Source: Anaeramoeba flamelloides
Taxonomy: Eukaryota; Metamonada; Anaeramoebidae
Direction: 5' to 3'
DNA length: 64,000 bases
Assembly (NCBI GenBank): GCA_027625915.1
Contig: JANTQA010000042.1
Coordinates: forward strand, 5,654,001 to 5,718,000
Under the pieces are notes generated by a model. It saw only the letters and a program-made list of their open reading frames with translations, did not search any database and was not told where the DNA came from. Of this stretch, positions 23,507 to 35,429 are shown one piece after another (position 1 is the stretch's first letter; each line of letters starts with the position of its first letter). The position numbers and the translations under genes were made by a program.

Positions 23507-24073
23507 CTAACGAGTAGGGTCACGAAGATATGAGCCAAAATAATAAAAGATGAGTACTAAGGGTATCCACAAAGTCAAAGTATAAAGAAAATGGACAACA
23601 TGTATGTCGTTTGTGATTAAACCTGGGAGATTTTTTCGAACATAAAAATCGTATTTCTTACCAACTTCATATTTGTCAATAAAGTCTTCTTTGGAATGGT
23701 TGATTTGCCTTCGGCATGACTTGTCTGTTCTTCTTTTCGAGTAACAGTGTTCAACATGACATCTTCCATCTTCGTCTTCGGGACCATAAGATATTTTACA
23801 TACGGATCCCGTATTGCAATTCGGGTAATGGATGTAATCTTTGCCATTATAACTATAGGTGAGTGTCATGTTTGATACATAGTTTGCGGTTGTTAGCCCA
23901 AAGCATGTACTCTTTTGCCTTTGGAACCATAGTGTATAATAATCTTTTGTGATCACTTCAGCTTCTACAGTATCCCATTTCTTTGTGTACGCTACATCAA
24001 TCGAGGTCCACAAAATTGCAGGCAATGCTACAATTGAAATCAAACAACAAAAAAAATAAATGACAGGGTCCAT
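23507..24073 (-). CDS. Two-pass membrane protein with six-cysteine lumenal domain, paralog A
   Basis: The single exon encodes 188 residues (ATG at 24073, TAG stop). A hydrophobic segment at residues 4-24 acts as signal anchor. A loop of about 135 residues follows with cysteines 57, 86, 92, 105, 110 and 120 and two N-glycosylation sequons (N68-M-T, N125-H-S). A second transmembrane segment spans 161-183. The layout, together with WDTVEAEVI near the start and YEVGKKYDFYVRKNLPG before the last helix, resembles DUF3592-type proteins, whose function is unknown; that is a weak family match from memory. Six cysteines and sequons imply an oxidised, lumenal or extracellular loop. It lies in a segmental duplication whose other unit carries paralog B (78% identical, all six cysteines kept). 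Codon use is richer in GC than the surrounding DNA, supporting a real gene. Confidence 0.8.
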   Translation of the reverse strand: MDPVIYFFCCLISIVALPAILWTSIDVAYTKKWDTVEAEVITKDYYTLWFQRQKSTCFGLTTANYVSNMTLTYSYNGKDYIHYPNCNTGSVCKISYGPEDEDGRCHVEHCYSKRRTDKSCRRQINHSKEDFIDKYEVGKKYDFYVRKNLPGLITNDIHVVHFLYTLTLWIPLVLIFYYFGSYLRDPTR

Positions 24074-25931
24074 TTAACTCAGAAACAAAATTATAAAAAA
24101 TATTATTTCATTTTTTGTTTTTCAAAAAAAAGCAAAAAAATTGGAGTCACTTTTTTAACTTGACAATACTTGTGATTTTTTGAAATTGTTCGAAATTTCG
24201 ATGAGAATTACCAGATCAAAATTCAATACTGATAAATTCAAAGAAATATCGGAAAATTTTCACTTCATTTTCCATTTTACAAATTTTTTATTACAAGCTT
24301 TGGATAAAGTATTATTCATTAGATTTTTAAATGTGAAGAAACTTTGAAAAATTGGTTGATTTTCAAAAGAGTCTGTCTCTTGAATTCTTCTGTATAGCTG
24401 AGCTACTCGATTTTCAAAATTGGAAATTAAACTTAAAATTAAATAAAATATATTTGAATTTTTCAATGACTTTCAATTTAAAACCTTTTACAATTCAATC
24501 TTTTAAAAACATGGAATTTAAACAACTTTCCACTATTTTGATTTTGATAAAAAGAGTTTCAGGTTAAGGAAAGTTAACAAATATTTTTCTTTTAGATCAC
24601 TTTCAAAATTTCAATTTGATTTGACAATGTTGTATTTTGTTAATTATTATTTTTTATCCCTTTTTTTGTCTTACAAAAGTTAGTATCAAGTATTTTAAAT
24701 TTGAACAAATATAATAGAATATCAGAGACTGAAATTTTACAGACTGTCAGATTGAAAGTTCTAAAAAGTCGTGAAAGTATCTGTATGGTTTGTGCTATTA
24801 TTGTAGTAATAATTTCATTGAAACCATTTTTTTATTAATGTTTCTAAGTGATTTCCTTCTCAAAAAAATGGTTGGAGACAATCAGCTTTTTAAAGATCAT
24901 ACAGTTACTTTTCCCCAAATACTCTATTTTTTCTTGCTTTTAAGTAAATATATTATATTTAGCTGTAAAGTTAATTCATTGTGTTTAACAAAGAAAAACA
25001 CAAACAAATTCAAAAACATAACAGTTCCCTTTGAACAAAATCTACTTTTTTTAAAGGTGAAAACAAAAGTCATCAAAAACCAGTTACTTAATTAAAGATA
25101 AATAAAAGGTTAAATTAACTGAAAAGTGAATTAGCCATTGCAGGATCGGTCATTTTAAAATAAGGCTTCATGCCACTTTATTTTGACTTACTGTGATCAA
25201 AATATTAAGTAAAAACGACTAGAATACTTGTTTCAAAATATTATCCATGTTTTTTTTTCTTCTTGTTCCAAGGCAACATCCAATCAACTACCAAATACTA
25301 TACCTAAGTTCAAATCAATTTTGAAAGTAAGCCCCTTGGTGTTTTCTGTAAAATAGAAATTAGGAATTATATTTGTTGAAAATATTGAATAATATACTCA
25401 ATTTTTTTGAATGAAATTTTGTGTTTTTTTGGTTGATAAATTTTCCATAAAAGTTTACTCTATTTTTTGAGCAAAAATTTTCCAATTTGATCATTCATTT
25501 TTCCAATTTTGATTTAAAATACTAGAATTTTTAGAAATCAATATGATATTTATTTTAGGGTTTATTTTTCGTTTATTTGATTGGTTGATATATAGGTTTT
25601 CGATCAAAAAAAAACACACTTTTTATTTTAAAACATGGATTAAATTTTTTTGTTCAGATTTTATTTTGACAATAGTATTGTATTTTGTAGAGTTAATTAA
25701 TGAAACAATTTCAAAATCTGCCAAATTAGATATTTGAAATTTATTTGGTAAACCAGAGAAAAACATTATTTGTATTTTGAAAAAATATGAATAAATTTTT
25801 CATTTAGTTTCTTGTTTGTTGATTGCAAAATAAAAAGATCAAAATATTCATTCGGCTTGCCAAAAAAAAACACCTCGTAAGAATTAATATAAATCATTAA
25901 AGAACCCAATTCTAAAATGAAAATTAATAAT

Positions 25932-27690
25932 TTAAGGACTCAGCAAATCTTATTTATTTTTTATTTTACTAAAGTCAATAAAGTAATTATTTTCAGAAAA
26001 ATACAATTAAACCGGATATGCAACTTCATTTATCAACTTTAGTAAATGAGTGATCATTTTTAAAAAAAGTTCATTTATCTCAAATTAAATTTTCAGTAGA
26101 AATATTTGATCCTTTTTTTTGTTTGGATTTTTTTTTCCAAAATAGAAAAAGAAAAATTTGTAAAAAATTTTTAATTTTGAAGAAATCTTACTTCAAGTAC
26201 TTTCTAAGTGTATGTATGGAAAAATAACTCTGGTCTTTTAATCTTATTTTAAAAATATTAATAAAAATAAACCCTAATATTAAATCCATTGAAGATCTAA
26301 AATAATGTATCCTTTATTTTATTCACAAATATTTATTAAATTTCTTGAAATTTCAAGGATTTGGCAATATTCTTTTTCAAATATTAAGAGTCTTAAGAAG
26401 TAACTTTTTTTTTTCTTGAATCAGTTATCTGATAATATCCATTATTTTATTATTATTAGAATTATCAATTTGAATTCTTTTTATTTGTTTGAAACTAAAA
26501 AAAAAAAAATAGAGAAATAATAATAAGGTATATTGAATAATTTAATCTTTGTCTTTTTACCGACCCACTTCAAGAATTAAGACTGGGTTTATTGATTATT
26601 GATTCTGAATAATTAAATTAAAAAGTAATTCTTTTGATTATATGCTGAATTTTCCAGGTTTTAGAAAAAGTAATTTAGGTTAAGTTTTATATGTATTGGT
26701 TTGGTTTTTGTCTCGTATTTTTGTGCTCAATGCATTAAAAAAATTTGATTTGAACTTTTCTTTGAATCAAAAAAATAATATTTTTGATAAGAATAAAATA
26801 AAAACAAAAACTATGCAATTTATGTAAAAAACATTTAAACCTAGAAATCATTGAAGATATCTAATATTTTTTATGGGATCCTGTCGTCAAGTGCCGTAGA
26901 GTACCACCAAGTGCCTAGGTTTTCCAGAATACAAAAGAATAGAGTAAAATAAAAGATTTAACTCAATTCTGTCAAATTTTGGAAAACCTAATGGTGGTTT
27001 TCTTGAGGTTTTCTATTTTATTTGTGAAGTGTTCTAGTTTTTTTTTAAATTTTTGTAATAAACCGAAAATTTTGATAAATTTTCGGTTTATTTCAAAAAG
27101 TAAAAAAAACCGAACGAAAACAAAAAGATTTTCTAAATAAACAGAAAACTCAAAAAAAAGCTAAAGGTGGTTTTCAGGATTCAAAAGAATAGAGAAAAAT
27201 CTTTTGTTTTACTCAATTCTTTTAAATTCTGGAAAATCTAAAGACTGTAAGAGGAAATTAATTTCCTCGCTTCAAAATAAATAAAAAAACAAAAAAAATT
27301 ATTTTTAAAAGTTTAAAATAATTATTATAATTTTTTTGAAATTAAGTTGATTTTTTATACAGAATTATTATAAAACTTTTTATTTTCATTTTAAAGTGGG
27401 TTTTGGTACACTTTCTTTAAAGACGATACTATTTCCATCTTAGATCAAAGAAGATATTTTTATTAAAATAATTATGAAATATTTTGAATTTTGAACTTAT
27501 CGTAAATAGAGAAAAATGGATCAGACTTTTTAAAAACAATAATTCTTATCTGAAAATAGTATTAAAAGTAAATATGGTTTTATAGTAATTAAGATTTTTA
27601 CTTTGTTTTTCAATTTCAAGAGGCGGTAAAATTTTTTTGAATTTGCTATTAAATTTACTTGAAGATTTTTTTAGTTTATTAGTCCCTTAA
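25932..27690. mobile_element. TTAA element, copy 3, with inserted hairpin array
   Basis: The degenerate left end TTTAAGGACTCAGCAAATC (25931) and right end TTAGTTTATTAGTCCCTTAA (27671-27690) match copy 1. Internal landmarks shared with copies 1 and 2 include TCATTTATCAACTTTAG, ATTGAAGATCTAAAATAAT and AAAAACAATAATTC. The extra length is explained by a hairpin array at 26880-27260 that the other copies lack. The left flank is shared with the truncated copy at 34014, so insertion predates the segmental duplication. Confidence 0.7.
26880..27260. repeat. Array of palindromic modules
   Basis: After GTCAAGTGCCGTAGAG and CAAGTGCCTAGG come at least three palindromes. One has TAGGTTTTCCAGAAT facing TTTTGGAAAACCTAA around AGAGTAAAAT/ATTTAACTC. 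A second is ATAAACCGAAAATTTT facing AAATTTTCGGTTTAT (27059-27092). A third has GGATTCAAAAGAATAGAG facing CTCAATTCTTTTAAATTCTGG (27160-27235). The same modules recur at 36300-36700 and 39105-39480. Confidence 0.7.
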
Positions 27691-27830
27691 AGTGTAGAAA
27701 TTGTTTGAATTCCCTTTCTTTGTTTAAAAACAATGTATAAAATCAAACAACATGTTTACTTTTGATTTGAAAAAAATCAATATCATTTTTTAAAAAAAAT
27801 AACAAAAAAATTGGTATCTTTTTTTCACAG

Positions 27831-28230
27831 AAAAAAGAAAAGAGACCTTTTATAGAAGAGTTTGAAAATGAGATAAAAATAAATTTAAAATAGAAAAAAA
27901 TTAAAAAATAAATTTTTAAAACTACTACACATTAAGAAATTTTTGAGGAATGCTCAAAACCATTTACTATTAAGTACACATAATAGATGTAAATGTTTTA
28001 TATTTGATCACCTTTAGTTGTTTCTAAATAAGCATGAAATAAAAGGAAAAATAAAGTCTTATGAAAATGTTTACGATATAGTTTGTCTCTCTGTTGGATT
28101 AGAAACTAATTTGTATTCTCCAATGGGTGAAAAAGTAAATTTTAACTTCCATGTTTTTGATAAATGCATTGGGAGAAAAGATCCTTTGAAGAACAAGTTA
28201 CTCAAACTACCATTAATAATTACAAATTAA
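27831..28230 (+). pseudogene. Possible decayed gene fragment, unidentified
   Basis: The last segment (28018-28230) follows a CCTTTAG acceptor-like site and encodes 70 residues with protein-like composition (GKIKSYENVYDIVCLSVGLE, FNFHVFDKCIGRKDPLKNKL). Immediately upstream, the same frame carries KKFLRNAQNHLLLSTHNR before a TAG, and an earlier TTTTTCACAG is followed by EKRPFIEEFENEIKINLK before a stop. This looks like exons or a decayed frame, but I do not recognise the family. It directly precedes an inverted copy of the hairpin-bearing repeat. Confidence 0.25.
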
Positions 28231-28249
28231 TTTTAAAAGTTTGTTTGTT

Positions 28250-28560
28250 TTTTATTTTATTATGGTTGTGTAGAGTTAGATCCTTAGTTCCAAATAATAA
28301 ATAGTATTTAATAATGTTGAATTTGTTCAAAAATCACTTTTTATAATTCCTCATTTTATATCCCCTTCCAAACTCAAAATATGAATATGTTCTAGTGCTA
28401 AGATTATATTAATCGTTGTTCTTCGAACTCCTAAATATCATCTTATATCACTTTGAACAATATCATCTTTCTCGTTCTTCCAAATAAAACCTCTAATATA
28501 ATAAAGTGATTGTTTCCAAATCAAAATAATAAGATAGATGATATATTAGCCAAACATATT
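28250..28560 (-). repeat. Partial inverted copy of the hairpin-bearing repeat
   Basis: Read on the minus strand this matches 62690-62950: GATTTGGAAACAATCAC, GAAGAACGAGAAAGATGATA, and at the far end TTTGGAACTAAGGATCTAAC. It contains hairpin copy 3 at 28385-28463. Confidence 0.65.
28385..28463. other. Conserved hairpin, copy 3
   Basis: ATATGTTC at 28385 pairs with GAACAATAT at 28455 (one unpaired base), and an inner AAGATTATATT pairs imperfectly with AAATATCATCTT. The loop contains TTCTTCGAACTCC. Confidence 0.6.
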
Positions 28561-28649
28561 CCAAAATTTCGGCTAACATGGCCAAGTAAACTAAATTCCA
28601 AAATTTTGGAAACCGCTTAAACATTTGAAAGAATAAAAATAGAACACTT

Positions 28650-29115
28650 TACATTCAATTTTGAAATAATTTTGATTTTACATATTATTTTATTTTTTGT
28701 CTTTTTTTTTTTGTTTTCATTTCCTTTTTTTAGAGTTATGAAATCTATTTTTTTAGAATCTAGAATTTTTTTTTGAAGGTTAATAGTGGGTTAGTTTTGA
28801 GTATTTTAAATTCGAAAATCACTTACAGTAGATCGATGGTATCTTATCATTTGATCGATCAACAATTGTTGTTGAAATTTCAACAAATTTATCCATACAT
28901 GTTTTGTTCCACTTGTTTCATTATTTTGGACAGACCAATTTTGATTTTTTTGTTTAAATTTTTTTCTTTTATTTGTGCCAAAAAGATTACTTATTAAAAC
29001 ATTAATACTATGTTACTTGTTTATGTTTTTATATTAGGTTTAGAAAAATATAATAAATTGACTGTATTTTGGCTATTTTTGATATCGAGTGTATACAAAA
29101 TTTTTGGAATGGGGG
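28650..29115 (+). repeat. Dispersed repeat, about 470 bases, copy 1
   Basis: Direct repeat of 49660-50120. Landmarks in order: CATTTTTTGTCTTTTTT-like tract, GATGGTATCTTATCATTTGA with TCGATCAAC, ACCATTAATACTATGTTA (here AACATTAATACTATGTTA), AATATAATAAATTG and TTTTTGGAATGGGG. No intact coding frame is shared between the copies. Confidence 0.7.
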
Positions 29116-30949
29116 TCTATAATCAAGTATAAATGCCGTATACACGTCATTCCTTAATACCCACAATTTTTTCAAACACCAAAAACACCCTTAAAAAGTA
29201 TAATATAAGTTAACAGTGTTTGTGAATATACTCTTTAAAATATTCATGATAATTTTAATTTTGATGTTAAATTATAGTTTATTAAAGTAAAAGGGGGTGT
29301 GAATCGGGTTATAAATTGAATTTTTTAAAGGATTTTATTTAAATTATTAACAATAAAGGTATTCAAAAATCCACCATTTATCAAATTTTTTCAATTTAAT
29401 GTTACAATTTCCATTATTTTTTGAATAAACAACAAAAAATTTAAACATTTTTCAATACTTCAATATTAAATTCGAAAAATAAGAGAGTAATTAAAAATAA
29501 AATAAAAATAAAAAGTTAAAAAAATTCTTATTGATTTTTGCAGGTTTAATTATAATAATTTAAGTATTTAGATTTTTTGGTATGGGTTTTATATTGTTAG
29601 ATACAATAAAATAAAAAATCAAATAGTTTATATTTGGTTAAAGTTGAGTTTAATTAAATAGAAAGAATTCAAATAAAATTAGTTATTTATGTCGAAACTT
29701 TTGACCGATCAATATTCCTAATAGAATTTATAAAAATTTATTAATGTATTTTTTTTTTTTACTCTCTCCATAATTTTGAACACATTAATGATTTATTAGT
29801 ATTGGTATTTATTTATTTTTTGTTTTGTGAGGATTCTAATTTATAAACAATCGTTAAAATGTCAATTGGTGGATGGTTCTATTTTGATATTTTTAATAGA
29901 GTTGAGTAAATAAGATTTTTTAAATTGAATTTTTTTTTTTTTTTTGTTCAAAAATTTGAATTAATATTTATAAATACAGGTATTTTGCTTAAAAATAATC
30001 TTTTTATTAATGCCTTTTCATTTTTATTGGTATTATACTTATTATGATTTGTATTGTGTTTATGAATTACACAAAAACATTTGATTATTATAATTATTAT
30101 TATTATTATTATTATTAAATATAAGTTGCAATTATGAATCATCATGGGATAAAAGAAAAGAAATTGATAAAAAAATAAAAATATCAATTATGGCTGATAA
30201 TTTTTATGATTTTAATGAAGGAATAAATTTTGAATTATTAAACAAAATAAAATTTATCAGAAATCAGTGTTTTATTACACATTTACTTCGATCCTTCAAT
30301 ATTAATTAATTTTGGATTAATTAATGCCCTTTTCTTTTTCATTTGACAATTTTTTATTATATTTTATACTTTTTTATTTTAATTTAAAATCGTATATATA
30401 TATATATTAACCCATCCTTTTTTTTATTTTTTATTTGTTTTTTTCTTCATCTAATTCAATAATCCAATAAATTTTTAGTAAAAATGATTTTATAATGTTG
30501 TTTTAGGATATTTTTATTAATTTTAGTAAAAGAAAATTTGGAAAAGTATTAATTCGAAGGTGGTACCGCTACACAAAAAAACTATATATTTTTTTAACAA
30601 AATTTTAATCGATGCCAAATCAGTTTATTTAAGGATTTTTTAATTTTTTTTTGAGTTTTTTTTTATCTAGATTTCATGTATTCCGTCCTGTGAGAGTGGT
30701 AATCACAAAATCTGTGTTAAAAAGGGTTAGGAGGGGCACGAAAACAAAAAAACTCAAACAATCTTCATTTTATTAGAAAAGTTCAAATAAAAATAAAATA
30801 AATTAATCCAATTCAGGACAATAATTATCAAATTTAGATAAAAATACAATTTTTTTAAAAAAATGATATTTTCTCTAACACTATTATAACAGTATGTGAA
30901 ATATTTTTTGTAAAATTTTTTTAAAAAAAAATAACAATTTTCTTTAATC
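29116..30949. other. Gene-free AT-rich region
   Basis: Contains a (TTA)n microsatellite around 30089-30116, a short TATATATATATA run near 30395 and homopolymers. A slightly GC-richer stretch at 30680-30740 (GTCCTGTGAGAGTGGTAATC) has no recognisable identity. I see no gene. Confidence 0.45.
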
Positions 30950-31350
30950 TGGTAAATCAAAATTACGAAATTTATTGTTCTTGTCGAGAATTTTTCATCA
31001 AAGTTCTTATGGTTAGAAAACTTAAGGTAATAAAGAAAAAATGAAAATAAAAAAATAGAAAATAAAAAAATTCCTAAATTTGTAAAAAAATATACAAATT
31101 CGGGTACTTAGTAACCCACTTTTCGGAGTCGTGGAATACCAATTTATTCATCACAGTTTGTGGAATCTTATTATTAATAATTTTTCTATCATGTTTTTAC
31201 TCCTCCTGTTTCAGGACGTGGATAATCTTTAATTTGGTCATGTAAATGATATAATATTTTTTTACTTTAATGTTTTAATTAGTTTTCTTCTTCTCTTTTT
31301 TTTATTTAGTAAATTTTCTTTGATTACTCCTTTCTCACAATAAATAAATA
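30950..31350 (+). repeat. Hairpin-array repeat family copy lacking the hairpins
   Basis: The left module (TTACGAAATTTATTGTTCTT, TTAAGGTAATAAAGAAAAA, ACAAATTCGGGTACTTAGT) and right module (TTTAATTTGGTCATGTAAAT, TTTTCTTCTTCTC, ATAAATAAATAAAAA) match 36020-36840. The middle holds GTGGAATACCAATTTATTCA and TTTCAGGACGTGG but no palindrome array. Confidence 0.7.
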
Positions 31351-32186
31351 AAAAATAACAATTTTAAATTTCCTAATAATGTGTTAATGGGAGTTAATGT
31401 TTTTAAAAACATATCATTAAATCTAATTGTATCAAAAATATATCTTTTGGGGAATTTTCATTTACTAAAAAAAAAATAATGAATAAAAACAACTTTAAAA
31501 AAAATCAAATAATTTTTTTTCGAGTAATTTTAATAGGAAAAAAAAATGATTTTTTTCACTTTTTGGTGATAAAAATCGAAAATTTCAAGATATTGGAAAA
31601 TTGACTTCCTGTTTCATTTAGGGGCTATATTGTGAAATGATTTTTCAGACTGAAAAAAATTTCAATTTTAGAAAAAAAAAATTTGCACTTGTGTTGTGTA
31701 TTTATTCTTTAAAAAATGAAAATAAATTTTTTACTGAACCAAATTTTTTTCACAATGGTAATAGAACACTCATCAAAATCAGCAAATTCTAAAAGAATAA
31801 TTAATACTTTAAGGTTGATTTTAAGGAATTAAAATTTTGAAATGTTCAATGGACCTTATTAAAATCCTTTTTTGGAAATCTGAATGAAAATTTTGTTCCA
31901 TATATTTTGCAACAAATAGTGGAGTTTTTTCTGTTTTTAAGATCAATAAATACACCATTGTCTTGAGCAGGATTTTGAAAATTGTTGATTAAAGGATTAA
32001 TAATCTTTTAAAGACGCTAGTATTTAATCTTGTGTCACAATTAAAAAGTCTTGGCATTGATTCGCAGATCAAATTTTGAAAAAAAATGTGTAAGTCTATC
32101 AACATTTCATAAAAAAGAATTCTATTTTTGATAAAAAAAATCAAATTTGCTGTTACTGTGTTTGTTTTGTTGATGTGCCCATTGGC

Positions 32187-32190
32187 TTAA
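32187..32190. other. Empty TTAA insertion site matching copy 1
   Basis: CCCATTGGC-TTAA-CAACTTTG here corresponds to the two flanks of the element at 21802-23211, each carrying one TTAA. Confidence 0.85.
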
Positions 32191-32500
32191 CAACTTTGAA
32201 AAAAAATTTCTGAGTTCACAAAGATGAAAAATAAAAACTTAAAATTTAAAAAAAAAGGTTTTTCTGTAAATTCTGAAAAAAGGGTAAATATTAATATTTT
32301 TGAAAAAATTAGGAATAAAGAAAAAAAAATAAAGAATAAAAAAAAGTTTTAAATCAAAAAAAGAGAAAAACAAAAAAAAAAAAATTATTTTGTTTTTTCT
32401 ACAAAATCAAAAAAAAGAGAAACAAAAAACAAAAAGAAAACAAATTGTTTTGGCAATCCAAACAAAGATTGTCAAACATAATACCGTTGTTTTAGTTGAT

Positions 32501-33067
32501 TTAATGAGTAACCGCAAAACTATAAAAGCCACAACAACAAAAGATGAGTCCTAAGGGGATCCACAAGAACAAAGTCCAAAGTGAATTAACAACATGTATG
32601 TCGTTTGTGATTAAACCTGGGAGATTTTTTCGAACATAAAAATCGTATTTCTTACCAACTTCATATTTGTCAATAAAGTCTTCTTTGGAATGGTTGATTT
32701 GCCTTCGGCATGACTTGTCTGTTCTTATGCTTTTGTAACAGTGTTTAACATAACATTGTAGACCCAAGACCTCGGCACCATAAGATCTTTTACATACTGA
32801 TCCCGTATTGCAGTTCGGGTAATGGATGTAATCTTTGCCATTATAACTATAGGTGAGTGTCATGTTTGAGACATAGTTTGCGGTTGTTAGCCCAGTGCAA
32901 TCATCATCTTGCGTTTGGAACCATGTTGTATAATAATCTTTTGTGATCACTTCAGCTTCTACAGTATCCCATTTCTTTTTGTACGCTCCGTCAATCGAGG
33001 TCCACAAAATTGCAGGCAATGCTACAACTAAAATCACACAGCAAAAAATATAAAAGCCAGGGTGCAT
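32501..33067 (-). CDS. Two-pass membrane protein with six-cysteine lumenal domain, paralog B
   Basis: This is a 188-residue single exon (ATG at 33067, TAA stop), the same length as paralog A and about 78% identical with no indels. It keeps both membrane segments, cysteines 57, 86, 92, 105, 110 and 120, the two sequons and the C-terminal YEVGKKYDFYVRKNLPG block, which resembles DUF3592 proteins (weak match). The roughly 41 substitutions cluster at residues 1-15, 27-30, 48-58, 94-113 and 161-188, while the intervening blocks are invariant. The second membrane segment gains three consecutive cysteines (IFCCCG). About 320 downstream non-coding bases and a short upstream stretch are also shared with paralog A. 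Function is unknown; a surface or secretory-pathway protein under diversification is my inference. Confidence 0.8.
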   Translation of the reverse strand: MHPGFYIFCCVILVVALPAILWTSIDGAYKKKWDTVEAEVITKDYYTTWFQTQDDDCTGLTTANYVSNMTLTYSYNGKDYIHYPNCNTGSVCKRSYGAEVLGLQCYVKHCYKSIRTDKSCRRQINHSKEDFIDKYEVGKKYDFYVRKNLPGLITNDIHVVNSLWTLFLWIPLGLIFCCCGFYSFAVTH

Positions 33068-33496
33068 TTAACTTATAAACAAAATTATAAAAAATATTTT
33101 TTCATTTTTTGTTTAATTTCATTGAAACGATTTTTTTATTAATGTTTCTAAGTGATTTCCTTCTCAAAAAATGGTTGGAGACAATCAGCTTTTTGAAGAT
33201 CATACAGTTACTTTTCCCCAAATACTCTATTTTTTCTTGCTTTTAAGTAAATATATTATATTTGGTTGTTAAGATAATACATTGGGTGTTGAACAAAGAA
33301 GAACACTAACAAATTCAAAAACATAACAGTTCCCTTTGAACAAAATCTACTTTTTTCAAAGGTGAAAATTAAAGTCATCAAAAATCAGTTACTTAATTAA
33401 AGATAAATAAAAGATAGAAATAACTGAAAAGAGAATAAATCATTACAAAATCTTTCAGTTTACAACAAAGCCTTAGTGCCACTTTATTTTGACTTA

Positions 33497-33660
33497 CTGG
33501 TATTTGATTTTTAAATGGGAAAAAATTTTCACTCCCTTTTTCATTTTTTTTTTTATAAAAAGAGTTTTCAAAGAAAGTAGGTTGGTAATTTGGATACTCA
33601 TTTTGAAAAAGGAAATTGAAAATCGGTTCAAAATTTTTACCATTTATAATTTAAATACAA
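33497..33660. mobile_element. Foldback element related to 22941-23112
   Basis: TATTTGATTTTTAAATGGG with AAAAAATTTTCACTC faces AAAATTTTTACC with ATTTATAATTTAAATA. It is present only in duplication unit B at this position. Confidence 0.5.
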
Positions 33661-34013
33661 AAAAGTTTTCTTTTAAACAATTGAATCGATTTTCTTGCAA
33701 ACACAATTTGAAAGCTGTTGAACCAAAAAAAAAGGAAGGATGTTTTTTTCATGTTTATTGTATTTTGTACAGTTAACTAATGAAACCTATATCAAAATCT
33801 GTCAAATTAGATTTTGAAGTTTATTTGGCAAATCTGAGCAGAACGTTATTTGTATTTTGAAAAAATATGAATAAATTTTCCATTTAGTTTCTTGTTTGTT
33901 GATTGCAAAATAAAAAGATCAAAATATTCTATTCGGCTTGCCTAAAAAAAAACCCTCGTAAGAATTAATATAAACCATTAACAGAACCCAATTCTAAAAT
34001 GATAATTAATAAT

Positions 34014-34790
34014 TTAAGGACTCAGCAAATCTTATATATTTTTTTTTCTACTAAAGCCAATAAAGTAATTATTTTCAGAAAAATACAATTAAACCCGATA
34101 ACCGTATTCATTTATCAACTTTAAAGAGATGAATTATCATTTTTAAAAGAAGATCATTTTTCTCCAATTAAATTTTCACTCGAAAGATTTTAGATCCTTT
34201 TTTTTTTTGGTTGGATTTTTAGTGCAAAATAGAAAAAAAAAAATTTGCACAAAAAATTTAAATTTTTCAGAAATCTCACTTCAAGTAAATTCTGAGAGTA
34301 TGTATGAATACATAACCTTGTAATTTTTGTCTTTATTTGTTTAATATCAATAAAAATAAATCAAATATTGAATCTATTGAAGATCTAAAATAATTGATCA
34401 TTTATTTTATTTTTAAAATAATTTATTAAATTACTTGAAATTTCAAGGATTTGGCAATATTCTTTTTCAAATATTAAGAGTCTTAACAAGTAACTTTTTT
34501 TTTCTTGAATCAGTTATTTGAAAATAACATTATTATTTTATTATTAGAATTAGAAATTTGAATTCTTTTTTTTTGTTTGAAAATAAAAAAAAAAAATTAT
34601 GAAATTATAATAAGGTATATCGATTTGATAAATTTAATCTTTGCATTGTTAATAACTCACTTCGAGAATTAAGATTGATTTATTGATTATTCTTTAAAAA
34701 TAATTAAATTAAAAATCATTTCTTTAGATCAGAAGCTGAATTATCCCGGTTTTCAAAATGTTTTGGGAGAATTTTTAACTTTATTCTCTT
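34014..34790. mobile_element. TTAA element, copy 4, right end missing
   Basis: The left end TTTAAGGACTCAGCAAATC and its flank match copy 3. Internal landmarks (ATTGAAGATCTAAAATAATT, TTTCAAGGATTTGGCAATAT) continue to about 34790, where similarity stops without the CTAGTCCCTTAA end. Confidence 0.65.
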
Positions 34791-35429
34791 TGTTGACAAA
34801 AATTGAGCCACTAATTAGAATAATTCTAATAACCCTCTGTATTTTGAAAATTATAAATACATCTTTTTTGACCAAAATATCCTATCAAGAGTTATAAGAA
34901 TGCCAATTCAAAAGATCTTGATAACGTTTCAATTTTATGTTTGACTTGTAAATAATTTGGATTGTACAAACCATTTTTCAAGAATAGAAATTCCAAATTT
35001 ACCTTGAAAAGGTTCTAAAATCATAATCCACGTATACTGGTGAATTTATGATTTATCTTTAAATATTCTATAATTTAGTTTCAGGTTATATATTTGCTTA
35101 AATATTTAGGCCAATAACACGAATTAATGGAAAAAAATAACTTTTCAAATATATATACAAAGTTTTGAAAAAAAATAAGGTTTTTTTGGATTAATAAAGG
35201 TATTTTTTTCAAAATTCTCAAAAATAACCTAAATTTTCTAATATTTTGTCTTTCCTTTAAAAGAAATTCTTTTGAACGATTTTATCTATTTAGTACATTT
35301 AGATCCAGTTCCCATATAAAATACAAAAAGGAAAGTTATTATTTGAAAGAAACCACCCCGTATTCTAAATTAAACTGACACTCAATGGCTTCACAAAAAA
35401 AGTAGAGCCAATTATATGTCACATTTTTC
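34791..35429. other. Gene-free AT-rich region
   Basis: No coding sequence, RNA gene or repeat recognised. Confidence 0.4.

Larger units (their letters stand above)
21376..26700. repeat. Segmental duplication, unit A
   Basis: Blocks in order match 31750-34790. 21376-21805 matches 31760-32190 (ATAGAACACTCATCAAAATC, GTTCAATGGACCTTATTAAA). 23208-24110 matches 32187-33110 and carries the membrane-protein gene. 24800-25190 matches 33116-33480 (AAGTGATTTCCTTCTC, GGTTGGAGACAATCAGC). 25690-26700 matches 33780-34790. Unit A additionally holds a TTAA element (21802-23211) and about 690 bases at 24110-24800 that unit B lacks. Non-coding parts are AT-rich without other genes; the short open frame near 24790-25095 is broken in unit B and is unlikely to be real. 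Confidence 0.8.
31750..34790. repeat. Segmental duplication, unit B
   Basis: The partner of unit A (about 21376-26700), in the same orientation and about 9-10 kb downstream. It lacks TTAA copy 1 and the 690-base block at A 24110-24800, carries its own foldback at 33497-33660, and ends inside a truncated TTAA element at about 34790, where unrelated AT-rich sequence begins. Confidence 0.8.

Noticed and set aside
24790-25095. 101-codon plus-strand frame
   Set aside because: The duplicate at 33116-33400 has small indels that break the frame, so there is no sign of coding constraint.
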